Source of the DNA: Halobaculum saliterrae | Lineage (GTDB): Archaea > Halobacteriota > Halobacteria > Halobacteriales > Haloferacaceae | DNA length: 64,000 nucleotides | Direction of reading: 5' to 3' | NCBI RefSeq assembly: GCF_009831625.1 | Contig: NZ_WUUS01000005.1 | Location: 186,001-250,000 of the forward strand | In this document: piece by piece, positions 17,105-25,590 of the stretch | Layout: every line of letters begins with the position of its first letter | How positions within the stretch are numbered: the stretch's first letter is position 1 | Notes under the pieces: generated by a model | Databases searched by the model: none | Told to the model about the DNA's origin: nothing | Seen by the model: only the letters and a program-made list of their open reading frames with translations | Made by a program: the position numbers and the translations under genes

Positions 17105-18590
17105 GCCCGCAGCCGGCGAGGAACCGCTGCTCGAGGTCCGCGGCCTGCGGAAGTACTACTTCGAGAACGACTCCCTGTTCGACAGGCTGCTCCGCCGGGA
17201 ACCGACCAGCGTGAAGGCCGTCGACGGCGTCGACCTCGAGGTGTATCCCGGGGAGACGCTGGGCGTGGTCGGCGAGTCCGGCTGTGGCAAGTCCACGACC
17301 GGCGAGACGCTCCTCCGGCTTCGCGAGGCAACCGACGGGAGCGTCCGCTTCGACGGGGAGGACGTCATGGAGATGTCCGGCGACGAGCTGACGCGGTTCC
17401 GGAAGCGCGCGGGGATCGTCTTCCAGGACCCGTTCTCCAGCCTCGACCCGCGGATGACCGTCGGAGATATCGTCGGCGAGGGGTTGAAGATCCACGGCAT
17501 GCCCGAGGAGTCCCCCGAGGACGGGCGCTCCAAGCGAGAGTGGCGCCGCGACCGCGCGAGGGAACTGCTCGAACGCGTCGGCCTCTCGGCCGACCAGATC
17601 GACCGCTACCCGCACGAGTTCTCCGGCGGGCAGCGCCAGCGCGTCGGCATCGCCCGAGCGCTCGCGCTCGACCCCGAGTTCGTCGTGCTCGACGAACCGG
17701 TCTCGGCGCTCGACGTGAGCGTCCAGGCGCAGATCCTCAACCTTCTGGAGGACCTTCAGGAGGAGTTCGGACTGACGTACCTGTTCATCGCCCACGACCT
17801 CTCGGTCGTGCGCCACATCTGCGACCGCGTCGCCGTGATGTACCTCGGCGAGGTGGTCGAGACCGGCCCCACGGACGACATCTTCGAGTCGCCGAAGCAC
17901 CCCTACACGGAGGCGCTGCTGGAGTCGGTTCCCCGAGCCTCCGTCGAGGAACAGGGGCGCCGAGTCGACCCGCTGCCGGGCGACGTGCCCTCGCCGCGGA
18001 ACCCGCCGTCGGGCTGTCACTTCCGGACGCGCTGTCCGGAAGTGATCCAGCCGGCGACCGTCGACATCCCGCAAGAACAGTACCGCGGGGTCATGAACCT
18101 CCGCGACCGGCTCGAACGCCAGGGGTTCACCGCCGAGTCCGTCTGGGAGACGCTCGAAAGCGAGCACGACGGCGACGACTTCGAGCGCGACACCGTCGCG
18201 TTCAAGGAGGCGATGCGCGAGGAGTTCGACCTCGCGGACCTCTCGGGGGCGACGATGGACACCGTCGAGGACGCCCTCGAGATCCTCGCGAACGGCCGCG
18301 AGGACGAGGCGGCCGAGCGACTTCGGGAGGCGTTCGCCTCGCCGTGTGAGGAGGAGGAGCCCGTCCTGACCGGCGGCGAGCACGCCGCGGCGTGCCACCT
18401 CTTCGCCGACGAGGAGTACGACCGCGATCTCGACCCCGAGGACGTCGGGAACGCGATGGGCGGGATGGGGGCGCCGGGTCCGTCGCCGCCCGTCGACGGC
18501 GACGTGGACGACGACCTCGATCCGGACGGCCCCGATGGCACCGTCGAGGCGGACGCCGACGACTCCGTCGGGACGGACGGCGACCGGTAG
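17097..18590 (+). CDS. dppF: ABC transporter ATP-binding protein (DppF type) with C-terminal extension
   Basis: Second ATPase of the importer, 497 residues. Walker A is GESGCGKST (about 60-68), the Q-loop is FQDPFSSLDP, the signature is FSGGQRQRVG, Walker B is FVVLDEP, and AHDLSVVRH follows. The oligopeptide/dipeptide C-terminal motif is split. CHFRTRCPEVIQ is followed by about 100 residues of helical, charged sequence before the second cysteine pair (SPCEEEEP and AACHLF). The protein then ends in an acidic Asp/Gly tail (about 455-497). The operon appears to end here, with 462 bases before the next gene. Substrate cannot be inferred beyond the peptide/nickel class. Confidence 0.92.
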   Translation: MSEPAAGEEPLLEVRGLRKYYFENDSLFDRLLRREPTSVKAVDGVDLEVYPGETLGVVGESGCGKSTTGETLLRLREATDGSVRFDGEDVMEMSGDELTRFRKRAGIVFQDPFSSLDPRMTVGDIVGEGLKIHGMPEESPEDGRSKREWRRDRARELLERVGLSADQIDRYPHEFSGGQRQRVGIARALALDPEFVVLDEPVSALDVSVQAQILNLLEDLQEEFGLTYLFIAHDLSVVRHICDRVAVMYLGEVVETGPTDDIFESPKHPYTEALLESVPRASVEEQGRRVDPLPGDVPSPRNPPSGCHFRTRCPEVIQPATVDIPQEQYRGVMNLRDRLERQGFTAESVWETLESEHDGDDFERDTVAFKEAMREEFDLADLSGATMDTVEDALEILANGREDEAAERLREAFASPCEEEEPVLTGGEHAAACHLFADEEYDRDLDPEDVGNAMGGMGAPGPSPPVDGDVDDDLDPDGPDGTVEADADDSVGTDGDR

Positions 18591-19052
18591 ACCACCCGAC
18601 GGAACGTTCCACCGTTCGACCGTGGGTCACTCATCGGGTATCGGTTCGCCCGATCGTCCGACGGATTCTCGCTCCAGTGATACAACAGTCGCCGCGAACC
18701 GACGATCTCCCTCGCCGGGAACCCGCTCCGTTCATGCCGACGCGGACTGCAGCGACTGAACTGTCCGTTAGCGATCGGCTTCCGGTCCGCTCGACGGAGG
18801 CGCGACCGATCGCCTCGACGCGAGGTGGCGATTCGCTCCCGATCCGACGCCGGATGGCGACGTGTCCGTCGAATTGTCGTCCGCGTTCGATCGGGCGAGA
18901 AAAAGATTCAGCGGACGCGATGAAGGGTTTGGTCCGTTATCAGGTAGTCGTGAACGGTCGTACTCTCCCCGAACCGGCGCGTGAACGGTCCGAATCCGGC
19001 CGAATGCTCTTCATACTATATGTGGGCGGGGATCGTATCGATTCAGTGTGAA
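18591..19052. other. Gene-poor intergenic region after the ABC operon
   Basis: 462 bases without a supportable gene. It is less GC-rich towards its 3' end and holds a TATA-like ACTATATG at 19016-19023 that can serve the following small gene. A 43-codon ATG frame at 18920-19051 is present, but I found no supporting composition or family, so it is not called. No clear terminator hairpin was seen. Confidence 0.5.
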
Positions 19053-19334
19053 ATGAGCCCCTCCAACCCGCTCCCTCCCGTCGACAGCCTTCGGGACGCA
19101 GTACCGGAATCGTCGAGGCTGAAGGACGCCCTTACCCGGTTCGCGGGTATCAGTCGAACGGTCGGTATCGAGCCGGTGCGCGCGCTCGCCTTCTACGCCG
19201 CGATCGTCCTGCCGTTCCTGTACCTGCCGCTCCTCGCCAACGGCGTCACGGCCGATCAGCTCTCCGTTCTCGTCGGGCTGCTGCTCGCGAACGCCGCCGC
19301 GCTGGTGCTCGGTCACGGCCACGGCTCGAAGTAA
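19053..19334 (+). CDS. Small hypothetical membrane protein
   Basis: A 93-residue protein starting MSPSNPLPPVDSLRD, with an amphipathic N-terminal half and two hydrophobic helices (about 45-66, ALAFYAAIVLPFLYLPLL, and 72-90, LSVLVGLLLANAAALVLG). It ends GHGHGSK. I do not recognise a named family. The ATG at 19053 lies about 33 bases after the TATA-like ACTATATG, giving a short leader; an upstream in-frame ATG at 18981 would precede that promoter and is rejected. It stands alone between the ABC transporter operon and a non-coding stretch. Confidence 0.6.
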   Translation: MSPSNPLPPVDSLRDAVPESSRLKDALTRFAGISRTVGIEPVRALAFYAAIVLPFLYLPLLANGVTADQLSVLVGLLLANAAALVLGHGHGSK

Positions 19335-19804
19335 CTCGCCTCGTCTCCCGGTCCCCCGCTCCCGACGGGTCCTGTCGTCGCTCATCGATACAGGTGGTCG
19401 GCGAGTTCATGTCGCGGTGAGACGGTACTCCCGACAGCTGCGCCCAGCCACCCGGATGGTGGCGTCGATGCTGGACAGCTACCGTAGTTCGATACTCGGC
19501 TATTATGTCAGCGAGTGAGTTCGACCGGCGCAGCGCCATCACGGAGCGAGGTACTCACGGATCCGGAACGAGCCAGCGTGGGCTGAGTCGTTGCCGCGAT
19601 GCTCGAACGATACCTCGCGATGAACAGCCCCCGTCGTCGAGAGCGGGGCACTGCTGGTGAGGCGGCTCGATAACAGAGCCTCAGGTCGAACAGATCGGTG
19701 TCGGAAGATCCGACAGGTCGACGCTGTGAGCGCGGCTCACAGCCGGTCACCTCCGTGCTAAAGGAAGGTAGCTACCGGCTGGCGATTCGTGATAGGGGCA
19801 GAAG
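19335..19804. other. Non-coding region beside tRNA-Val with two small hairpins
   Basis: 470 bases with no convincing gene in any frame; composition is more even than in the coding DNA. It lies downstream of the 3' end of the minus-strand tRNA. Two inverted repeats are visible: TCGGA-AGA-TCCGA at 19701-19713 and CTGTGAGC-GCG-GCTCACAG at 19724-19742. No partial copy of the tRNA 3' end was found, so there is no evidence of an attachment-site pair. Confidence 0.5.
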
Positions 19805-19879
19805 TGGGTTGGGGCGGATTTGAACCGCCGGCCTCCTCCATGTCAAGGAGGTGTCATAACCGGACTAGACTACCAACCC
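19805..19879 (-). tRNA. tRNA-Val (GAC)
   Basis: 75-base cloverleaf. The acceptor stem GGGTTGG/CCAACCC is followed by discriminator A. The D-arm is GTC/GAC with a GG-containing loop. The anticodon stem CCTCC/GGAGG encloses the loop TTGACAT (anticodon GAC, codon GUC), and the T-arm GGCGG/CCGCC holds loop TTCAAAT. The CCA end is not encoded. A TATA-like CCTTAATTA on the minus strand lies about 40 bases upstream (near 19918-19926). Confidence 0.95.
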
Positions 19880-19974
19880 GACCGGTCGTTCCTCGCAACC
19901 ATTGATTCCACAGGGTCATAATTAAGGCTTCCGAAAGGGTGACGATCCGTGGCGCTGTCCCACGGTTTCCTCGC

Positions 19975-20250
19975 TCACCCGCCGCTGACCGGCGGGAACA
20001 GCGCGAGTTCGTCGTCGTCGTCGACGGGCGTATCGAGCCCCTCGGTCTCCCGGACGTCCTGTCCGTTTCTGAGGAGGTTGATATGGCCGCGGAGGTCGCC
20101 GTCCTCGTCGAGCACTCGGGCCGCGAGCGCGGGGTGGGCGTCCAACAGGGCGTCCAGCGCCTCCCCGACGGTCGCCGCGTCGGCCGTCTCGACGTCCGGC
20201 TCGGGTTCGCCCGCCGCCTCGGCGAGGTCGGCGAACAGCTTCCAGTCCAT
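19975..20250 (-). CDS. SAMP/MoaD-type ubiquitin-like small archaeal modifier protein
   Basis: A 91-residue beta-grasp protein starting MDWKLFADL and ending in the di-glycine VSGG, preceded by the conserved hydrophobic ELALFPP. In haloarchaea this class (SAMP1/MoaD) is adenylated by the E1-like UbaA, then conjugated to lysines or used as sulfur carrier for molybdopterin. Length and the N-terminal WKLFADLAE phrase fit SAMP1 best, but a MoaD role cannot be excluded. An upstream in-frame ATG at 20277 adds nine Arg-rich residues that do not fit the family, so 20250 is used. It lies between tRNA-Val and the TrkA-C-like gene, with no UbaA gene nearby. Confidence 0.85.
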   Translation of the reverse strand: MDWKLFADLAEAAGEPEPDVETADAATVGEALDALLDAHPALAARVLDEDGDLRGHINLLRNGQDVRETEGLDTPVDDDDELALFPPVSGG

Positions 20251-20295
20251 ACTCCCCCGTCCCCGTCGGGCGGCCAAGAGCGTTGCGCCGTCGGC

Positions 20296-21774
20296 TCAGT
20301 CGCCGTTCGTGTTCGGGCCGTCCGCCGTCCGCGACGTGCCGGCGTCGCTCCCCGTGTTCGCTCCGGACCCCTCCGACCCGCCGTCGCCCCCGTCGCCGGC
20401 TCCGCGTCGCTCCAGTTCCCGGATCGCCTCGGGGCGCGCGATCACGTACACCGTCTCGCCCGCCGAGAGCGTCCGTCCGCGCGGCGGGATCGGCTCGATC
20501 GAGCCGTTCACCCCCTCGACGGCGACGACCGATCCCAGCACGTCCCCGACACGCGTGCCGTCGAGCGCGCTGCGCTCCCCGACGGTGACGACCGCCATCG
20601 TCTCGTCGGCGACGCGGAGGATCGAGGCGAACTCCCGGTCCGCGCGCGCCTCGGCGGGCATCGTCACCAGCCGGTATGTGCCGTCGGCGTGGAACTCGTC
20701 GGCGTCGGACTCGTCGACCGCGAGCGTCACCACGTCGCCGACGGCGGCGCGAAGTTCCGCGGTGGCGACCCGCTCCGGGGCGGGATCGCCATCGGCCTCG
20801 TTGTCGGCCCCCGGCTCCGTCGTCGGCGGCTGCGGTACGCCCGGGTTCGGCGGTGCTGGCTCCCCCGAACCCGACTCCGGCGGTGTTGAACTCCCCATCC
20901 CGGCCAGATCGGACTCCGTCGGCACGGACGCAGTCCCCGCCTCGGGAACACGCCACACCTGTACGACGTCGCCCGGACTCGCGCCGTTCGGCGGATCAGC
21001 ACGGATGGCGACCGCACACGCGCCCGGCCCGAGCGTCGGACCGATACCGGCGACGCGGCGACCGACGCCGAGGTAGGTCACCTCCCCGCCGTCGAACTCG
21101 GCGTCGACGTGGCCGACGTCGTACTCCTGCTTCAGCCGAGTCAGGAACGCGTCGCGAAGTTCCTCGTCCGAGAGTCGGCGCGGGAACAACAGCGTCTCCC
21201 CCGCGAGACGCTCCTTGGTCGCCTCGTCGACGGGGTCGTAGCCGTCGATGTCGGCGATCTCCTCGGGGAGTTCGACGCTCCGGATCCGGCCGACCGTCCG
21301 CGCGAACCGGCTCAACTCGCCGTCGACGCGCTCGCCGCCCGCGACGGCCGTCACGTTCGTCGCGAAGTGGTCGCCGACCCGGCGGCCGATCGGGGCCATC
21401 CCTGCGGCCACGAGGAGGCTGACGACGTTCCGAAGGACAGTCATCGGCGCGAACGGGTCCGTCGTGACGACGCCCGCGACGGGGAGGACGGACGTGAACA
21501 GGCCGACCGTGTTGAGGTACACCGCGACCGTCGCGGTCCCCAGCAGCGTCGTCAGTCCGCGCGGAACCGGCTCGTTGACGTACCATCGGTACGCCGCCGC
21601 GCCGAGGGCGGCCACGAAGAACGAGGCGACCGCGAACCCGACCAGTCGCGTGACGTTCACGAGTTCGAGCACCTCGAACACGGACTGGAGCGGTGGGCCT
21701 GTCTGGAGCGGTCGGTCCGGCCGGAGCGCCGGGAATCCGATGTCCGTGAGCCGACCGAGGTCGAGCGGGGTCAC
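20296..21774 (-). CDS. Membrane protein with TrkA-C-like domains (second of a paralogous pair)
   Basis: A 492-residue protein from a GTG start at 21774, chosen because it overlaps the upstream gene's stop as GTGA and the protein reads VTPLDLGRLTD there. Hydrophobic helices lie at about 40-62, 75-97 and 112-135. A cytoplasmic region follows with a conserved block (EEIADIDGYDPV, then LKQEYDVGHVDAEFD) that is also recognisable in the preceding gene product. RCK/TrkA-C-like segments come next, including a final VVAVEGVNG...TVYVIARPEAI. A Pro/Gly/Glu-rich low-complexity linker (about 300-335) and an acidic Gly-rich tail are present. TrkA-C domains bind ligands controlling K+ transport. Together with the divergent K+ channel gene this suggests a role in K+ homeostasis, but no TrkA-N is present, so function is inferred. 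Confidence 0.72.
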   Translation of the reverse strand: MTPLDLGRLTDIGFPALRPDRPLQTGPPLQSVFEVLELVNVTRLVGFAVASFFVAALGAAAYRWYVNEPVPRGLTTLLGTATVAVYLNTVGLFTSVLPVAGVVTTDPFAPMTVLRNVVSLLVAAGMAPIGRRVGDHFATNVTAVAGGERVDGELSRFARTVGRIRSVELPEEIADIDGYDPVDEATKERLAGETLLFPRRLSDEELRDAFLTRLKQEYDVGHVDAEFDGGEVTYLGVGRRVAGIGPTLGPGACAVAIRADPPNGASPGDVVQVWRVPEAGTASVPTESDLAGMGSSTPPESGSGEPAPPNPGVPQPPTTEPGADNEADGDPAPERVATAELRAAVGDVVTLAVDESDADEFHADGTYRLVTMPAEARADREFASILRVADETMAVVTVGERSALDGTRVGDVLGSVVAVEGVNGSIEPIPPRGRTLSAGETVYVIARPEAIRELERRGAGDGGDGGSEGSGANTGSDAGTSRTADGPNTNGD

Positions 21775-22994
21775 GCCGCCACCTCGCGACCGAAGCGGTC
21801 GAGCGCGTCGCGCGTTCCGACGACGACGAGATCGGCCCCGGCCTCCGGCCTCACGTCGCCGTCGGGACCGAGCCGCCACCGTCCGCCGCCGCGTACCGCG
21901 AGGACGGCCACGCCGTACTCGTCGCGGACCGCCGCCTCCCGGAGGGTGTGTCCGTCGAGGGGTCCGTCGTCGCGGACGCTGAACCGACGGAACCGCTTGC
22001 CCGCCCGGCGGAGCAACGCGATGAGTTCGAACTCCCGTCTCGTTCCCCTGGACCGCACGGTCAATCCACTCACGTCGGCGTCGAGGAGCCGTGTCGCGAC
22101 CGACCGGTCGACCGCGAGCGTGAGGCGACCGTCGCCGCCGGTCGTCGTCGGGGACGGCGCCGGCGGCGCGTCGGTGCCGCCGTCGGTCGTCGCCGCGGGC
22201 GTCTCCTCCTGCTTGACACCGTCGGTCCGAGCGGCGACGACGGTGCCGTCGACGGCCTCGCCATCGTCCGTGACGACGGTTATCTCGTCGCCGCGGGCGA
22301 CCCCGGTGGGGAGCAACACCGACAGGGAGACGGCGCGCTTGCCGTCCGGAACGCGGCTCGAGACGCCGGCCAGCGGCGGGGCGGCGGCGACCGTCGCCCG
22401 TCCCCGCTCGTCGAGGCGAACGGTCACCTCCGCGAGGTCGTACTCCGAGCGGAGGCGCTCGGCGACGGCCGCCTCCAGATCGCTCAATGGAAGGTCGGCC
22501 GCGAAGTCGTCGGTGAACGCCCGAACCTCGGCCCGGAGGTCGGCTGGGAGCGCGGGGTAGCCCTCGATGTCCCCCACCTCGCCGGCGACCGTGACCTGCA
22601 CCCGGCCGCGCCCCGCGGTCAGATCGATCGCGTCCGTGGAGAGCGTCCGCTCGGTGAGCTGTCGGAGCGTGAGTCGTTTCGGCAGCGACGCCCCCATCGC
22701 GTCGCCCTTCGAGTGGGCGTACAGCGAGATCATCAACACGACGATGATCGCGATCAGCAGCGCGGTGCCGTTCGCGGAGTTCCGGATCGTCTGGTCGTTC
22801 AGCGCGAGGAGGCCGCCGTTGACCCCGGCGACCGCCAGCGCGAGGACGACGACACCGAAGCCGGGGATCGACACCCCGGTGAAGTACTTGAACGTGAATC
22901 CGAGCGCCCACGAGACCAACCCGGGGACGATCCCGGTGAGCAGGCCGAGATACACCCCGAGCAGGAGCTGGATCGGGAGCGAGGAGGCGGGCAT
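21771..22994 (-). CDS. Membrane protein with TrkA-C-like domain (first of a paralogous pair)
   Basis: A 407-residue protein beginning MPASSLPIQ, with three hydrophobic segments (about 8-28, 38-62 and 68-90). A soluble part follows containing EVGDIEGYPAL and LRSEYDLAEVTVRLD, matching equivalent phrases in the downstream gene, so the two are paralogues arranged as an operon with a four-base overlap. The C-terminal 80 residues (FSVRDDGPLDGHTLREAA to GADLVVVGTRDALDRFGRE) look like a TrkA-C/RCK-C domain. A Pro/Thr-rich linker lies at about 270-295. An ATG at 23021 is in frame but adds a basic stretch and overlaps the likely promoter, so 22994 is used. The 116-base gap to the divergent K+ channel gene should hold both promoters. 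Confidence 0.72.
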   Translation of the reverse strand: MPASSLPIQLLLGVYLGLLTGIVPGLVSWALGFTFKYFTGVSIPGFGVVVLALAVAGVNGGLLALNDQTIRNSANGTALLIAIIVVLMISLYAHSKGDAMGASLPKRLTLRQLTERTLSTDAIDLTAGRGRVQVTVAGEVGDIEGYPALPADLRAEVRAFTDDFAADLPLSDLEAAVAERLRSEYDLAEVTVRLDERGRATVAAAPPLAGVSSRVPDGKRAVSLSVLLPTGVARGDEITVVTDDGEAVDGTVVAARTDGVKQEETPAATTDGGTDAPPAPSPTTTGGDGRLTLAVDRSVATRLLDADVSGLTVRSRGTRREFELIALLRRAGKRFRRFSVRDDGPLDGHTLREAAVRDEYGVAVLAVRGGGRWRLGPDGDVRPEAGADLVVVGTRDALDRFGREVAA

Positions 22995-23081
22995 GCGTCT
23001 TGGCTGACGCCCGCCGTACAAATCCCTACCGACGTGGGACCTCTCGCCGGGAGGGCGGCCCGGCCGGGTCGTGTCGCATCG

Positions 23082-23086
23082 TTTAT
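23082..23086 (+). promoter_or_regulatory. TATA-like box of the K+ channel gene
   Basis: TTTAT located 25-29 bases upstream of the ATG at 23111, consistent with a leaderless transcript. Confidence 0.45.
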
Positions 23087-23110
23087 GGCCGCCCGAGTGG
23101 AGTTTCGGTC

Positions 23111-24268
23111 ATGGACGGCTGGCGCGAACGGATCGGCGGTCGGATCGCCGTGACGCTCGTGACGGCCGCGGCGCTGCTGTCGGTCGTCGCCGGCATCGGG
23201 GGTATCGTCACCCGACCAACGAGGCGGCTCTCGATCGTCTCGGCGCTCCCCGACGAGGCGGTGGTTCTCGTGGGCTTCACCGGAGCTATCACGGGATTCC
23301 TCCTGCTGGTCGCGGCGTACGGACTCCGCCGTGGCCTCCGGGCGGCGTGGATCATGGCGGTCGTACTGCTCCCCCTGACGGCGATCCAGGGCCTCGTCGG
23401 CTCGACCGTCGCGGGGCCGGTGCTGCTCGCGCTCTCGCTCGCCGCCCTGCTCGCGCTCGTTCTCAACCGACGGCTGTTCGCCACGGAGGTCGACCTCTCG
23501 CCGACGCAGTGGGCCTCGCTGGCGGCGCTGATCGGCTCGCTCGGCTACTCGACCGCCGGCGCGTTCGCGCTGGGGGACCAGTTCAACGGCGTCTCGACGA
23601 TCACCGACGCGGTGTACTTCTCGGTCGTCACCGCGTCGACCGTCGGCTACGGCGACGTGACACCGGCGACGCCGCTGGCGAAGTGGTTCGCCATGTCGGC
23701 GCTCGTGCTCAACGTCGCCGCCTTCGCGATCGCGCTCGGCGTGCTCATCACCCCGGCCATCGAGGCCCGCCTCACGAACGCTCTCGGACGCATGACAGAC
23801 ACAGACATCGACCTGCTCACCGACCACGTCATCGTGCTCGGCTACGGCGAACTGACCGAACCGATCGTCGACGAACTGACCGCCGCGGACGTCGAGTTCC
23901 TCGTGATTACGCCCGACGAGGCGGCCGCACGCGCGCTCCACGAGGGGGAGGACGTCCGCGTGCTCACCGCCGATCCCTCGGACGAGGAGCCGCTCGAACG
24001 CGCGAACGTCGCGACCGCGCGGGCCGTCGTCGCCGCAACGAACAACGACGCCGAGGACGCGCTCGCCATCCTCACCGCTCGCCAGCTCAACCCCGACGTG
24101 ACGATCGTGGCGGGGGCGACGGGACGCGAGAACGTGAACAAGCTGAAGCGGGCGGGCGCCGACACCGTCATCTCGCCGGCGACGATCGGGGGGCATCTCC
24201 TCGTCACGTCAGCGCTGGGCGGAGAGGACTCCGAGGCGGTCGCCCGCCAGTTGCTCGACGAGGAGTGA
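23111..24268 (+). CDS. Potassium channel with RCK/TrkA-N domain
   Basis: A 385-residue cytoplasmic-membrane ion channel. Four hydrophobic helices (about 11-32, 50-72, 78-98 and 102-120) precede a pore module (helix about 134-152, pore loop with selectivity filter TVGYGD at 177-182, helix about 190-214). An RCK N-terminal Rossmann domain begins HVIVLGYGELTE (about 239-250) and runs to about 350. The filter is the canonical K+ signature. The nucleotide loop is GYGELT rather than GxGxxG, so the ligand preference may differ from classic NAD-binding TrkA. An in-frame upstream ATG at 23000 is ignored because the TATA box lies between. Two TrkA-C-like membrane proteins are encoded divergently next door. 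High internal K+ makes such channels important in haloarchaea. Confidence 0.88.
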   Translation: MDGWRERIGGRIAVTLVTAAALLSVVAGIGGIVTRPTRRLSIVSALPDEAVVLVGFTGAITGFLLLVAAYGLRRGLRAAWIMAVVLLPLTAIQGLVGSTVAGPVLLALSLAALLALVLNRRLFATEVDLSPTQWASLAALIGSLGYSTAGAFALGDQFNGVSTITDAVYFSVVTASTVGYGDVTPATPLAKWFAMSALVLNVAAFAIALGVLITPAIEARLTNALGRMTDTDIDLLTDHVIVLGYGELTEPIVDELTAADVEFLVITPDEAAARALHEGEDVRVLTADPSDEEPLERANVATARAVVAATNNDAEDALAILTARQLNPDVTIVAGATGRENVNKLKRAGADTVISPATIGGHLLVTSALGGEDSEAVARQLLDEE

Positions 24269-24360
24269 CGCGTCTGGACACCACGAGAGGTCCGCCGTTC
24301 GAGCGATTCGGTCCCCTGAGGGCGAGCGGTCGCCGAGGACGCGGACGCTCGTTGCCGCGT

Positions 24361-25065
24361 TCACGCCGCGGCCGCGGTCACCGCGGCGATGATGTCCTCG
24401 ACGAGGGCGTCGTCGTCGGTCCAGAACCCCGTGTATTCGTCCGACTCCTCGACCGCGACGAGCCCGCACGGCTGTCCGCCGTCGCCACCGTCGAACGCGA
24501 GGACCCAGTGTCGGCGGAGCTCGTCGTCGTCGACGGCGTGATACCCGACGCCCGGTATCGCCGGCGGGTCCCAGTCGTCGTCGCCGTAGACGTGGACGTC
24601 GAGGTCGGTGTCGGCCGCGAGGTGACGGTACGCGTCGACCTGCGGTCGGAACGCGGAGAACCGTTGGAAGCTCGCGTGAAGGGCCCCCGTGCCGACCCGA
24701 TAGGCACGGTCCTCGATCTCGTGGCTCACCGCGAGCAGCGCCCCGCGGCGCATCGACGAGAACAGCGTGTCGTCGAACAGCTCGAAGACCGCGCGATACC
24801 CGGCGGACACCTCGTCCCGTTCGCCGGGGCGAACGATCGGCGGTTCGAGGAGTCCGTCCAGCTCCGCGGCGCCGATCACCCCGACGAACTCGCCGTCGGT
24901 CTCGATGAGCACGAACGGGTCCGGGCCGTCCGGCGGAAGCGAGCGGACGTCGACCTCGACGCCGTGTGCGGCGAACAGCGACTCGACATCGGTCGGCTCG
25001 TCGCCGCGATAGACGGTGAACGCGTGGTCACGACGCCGGACCCCCGCGAGCAACGAGTCGAACAT
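24361..25065 (-). CDS. DICT-domain sensory protein
   Basis: A 234-residue cytoplasmic protein matching the DICT sensory domain, found in haloarchaea and cyanobacteria next to HTH and signalling modules. The start MFDSLLAGVRRRDHAFTVYR is typical, with later phrases FVLIETDGEFVGVIGA, TLFSSMRRGALLAVSHEIED and a C-terminal GFWTDDDALVEDIIAAV. The ATG at 25065 is two bases after the stop of the HTH gene, so the two form an operon. The family is thought to sense a small molecule or light-related signal together with its HTH partner; the ligand is unknown. Confidence 0.75.
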   Translation of the reverse strand: MFDSLLAGVRRRDHAFTVYRGDEPTDVESLFAAHGVEVDVRSLPPDGPDPFVLIETDGEFVGVIGAAELDGLLEPPIVRPGERDEVSAGYRAVFELFDDTLFSSMRRGALLAVSHEIEDRAYRVGTGALHASFQRFSAFRPQVDAYRHLAADTDLDVHVYGDDDWDPPAIPGVGYHAVDDDELRRHWVLAFDGGDGGQPCGLVAVEESDEYTGFWTDDDALVEDIIAAVTAAAA

Positions 25066-25067
25066 CG

Positions 25068-25502
25068 TTACGTCCGCCGGGACGGCCTCCGGCGAGCCGA
25101 CTCGGCGGCGACGCTCCGGTCGAGAAGGTCCTCCACGCCCGGGTCGAGCGGGCGCGGAGCGACGGTTCCGGCCGTCCGGTCGTACTCCACCAGCCCGACG
25201 TCGTCGAGGTGCGGGAGATGGACGTGTGTCAGCGCGGCGAGCAGCCGGTCGCGGTCGTCGGCCGTCCCCATCGTGCTGGCGTCCGTGGCGTCGTACCCAC
25301 ACAGCAGCGTCGCGAGCTCGTCGACCGACGTGCCGTCCCGACCCACGTCTCGAAGCATCGCCAACAGCCGTCGACGCTGCCTCGAGGCGAACGCACGGTA
25401 CAGCGCATCGTCCGCCAGCGTCACGGTCCCCTCGACCGGGTTCTCCTCGCCGTGCTGGTCGGCGCCTGACGCGTCGTTCGCCATATCGTCGTTAAAATTC
25501 AT
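25068..25502 (-). CDS. Small winged-helix (ArsR-like) protein, partner of DICT gene
   Basis: 144 residues from the ATG at 25502 (MNFNDDMAND) or 138 from the ATG at 25484. The core LADDALYRAFASRQRRRLLAML, then VDELATLL and HVHLPHLDDVGLVEYD, is a winged helix of the type seen in many small haloarchaeal regulators. An AT-rich AATTTTAA at 25493-25500 lies at the start region and may be the promoter of the shorter form with an atypical spacing. It is followed two bases later by the DICT gene, suggesting a sensor-regulator pair. Target genes are unknown. Confidence 0.7.
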   Translation of the reverse strand: MNFNDDMANDASGADQHGEENPVEGTVTLADDALYRAFASRQRRRLLAMLRDVGRDGTSVDELATLLCGYDATDASTMGTADDRDRLLAALTHVHLPHLDDVGLVEYDRTAGTVAPRPLDPGVEDLLDRSVAAESARRRPSRRT

Positions 25503-25590
25503 TTTGATCCGGCAAAAGTCCTTCGCCGGAACCGTATCCGTCGCCCGATCCCCCGCCGCCGGCCGTCGATTCACGTCGCTCGGCCGGACG

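Noticed and set aside
18920-19051. 43-codon ATG frame before the small membrane gene
   Set aside because: No composition, family or promoter support; it includes the TATA element of the downstream gene.
19335-19879. Integrated element at tRNA-Val
   Set aside because: No integrase gene and no repeat of the tRNA 3' end was found in the adjacent sequence; the region is just non-coding.
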